Positions 63,927 to 64,000 of a DNA stretch of 64,000 nt are shown in pieces. Position 1 is the stretch's first letter, and every line of letters begins with the position of its first letter. The notes beneath the pieces were generated by a model. The model saw only the letters and a program-made list of their open reading frames with translations, was not told where the DNA came from and did no database searches. The position numbers were made by a program, and so were the translations under genes. The stretch is from Microbacterium sp. W4I20 (GTDB taxonomy: Bacteria > Actinomycetota > Actinomycetes > Actinomycetales > Microbacteriaceae), in the NCBI RefSeq assembly GCF_030816505.1, contig NZ_JAUSYB010000001.1, forward strand, positions 3,596,001 to 3,660,000, in the 5' to 3' direction.

Positions 63927-64000
63927 TCACTGACGCGGGGCGGCCGTGGAGCTGCGCACCACGAGGGCGGATGCCGCGGCGATGTGCTCCGCCGGCGCGT
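63927..64000 (-). CDS. C-terminal end of a LacI-family regulator (cut by window edge)
   Basis: Only the last 23 residues and the stop codon are inside the window, reading APAEHIAAASALVVRSSTAA and then PRQ. LVVRSST is the usual ending of LacI/GalR regulators, in which the effector domain closes with a strand and Arg-Ser/Glu-Ser/Thr. The rest lies beyond 64000. Confidence 0.7.
   Translation of the reverse strand, partial: APAEHIAAASALVVRSSTAAPRQ

Overview
The window is very GC-rich and densely coded. Its gene content and order (secY-adk-map-infA-rpmJ-rpsM-rpsK-rpoA-rplQ; tRNA-Trp-secE-nusG; rplK-rplA; rplJ-rplL), an acidic extension on NusG, and many -10-like hexamers 6-7 nt before start codons point to an actinobacterium of the family Microbacteriaceae, most likely Microbacterium. 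The genus is an inference from gene content. No rRNA, CRISPR array, prophage or insertion sequence was recognised.

Layout. 1-6274: end of the ribosomal-protein/alpha operon, with a thiol-disulfide (DsbA-like) gene inserted before infA. 6411-12581: an acyl-CoA ligase, then a membrane regulator divergent from a tctCBA tricarboxylate transporter. 12620-15879: TauE permease, two MaoC-type dehydratases, murB and a small VOC protein. 15916-19905: aspartate aminotransferase, alanine dehydrogenase with a divergent Lrp regulator, and two poorly known genes. 20029-24687: the glyoxylate shunt (aceB, aceA) with a divergent RamB-type regulator. 24699-27964: a zeta-toxin/antitoxin pair and a secreted glucanase-like protein with a TetR regulator. 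27965-37730: a PucR regulator divergent from a putrescine/GABA operon (gabT, amine oxidase, Usp, permease, two semialdehyde dehydrogenases). 37864-44277: poxB, then an HSP90-like ATPase with a large frameshifted TPR partner. 44470-48923: tRNA-Trp, secE, nusG, a VOC/WYL divergent pair, rplK, rplA. 49168-55302: an amino-acid ABC transporter, a broken LysE exporter with its LysR regulator, and an MFS/MarR efflux operon. 55584-58663: a surface-protein operon with SipW-type substrates, a SipW-like peptidase and an LATTG-anchored protein. 58691-64000: a YqaJ nuclease, zwf, a GH15 hydrolase, rplJ-rplL and the end of a LacI regulator.

The most unusual item is the regulator at 8092-9312. It joins a CitA-type membrane sensor plus PAS to the DNA-binding domain of a CitB-type response regulator, with no histidine-kinase core and no receiver. 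It looks like a two-component system collapsed into one protein, and a 20-bp tandem repeat that could be its operator lies between it and the tct genes. Other points of interest are the HSP90-TPR pair, the SipW/LATTG surface operon, a REP-like repeat family that enters two enzyme genes in frame, short fold-back words in several intergenic regions, a probable ATT start codon, and two frameshifted genes.
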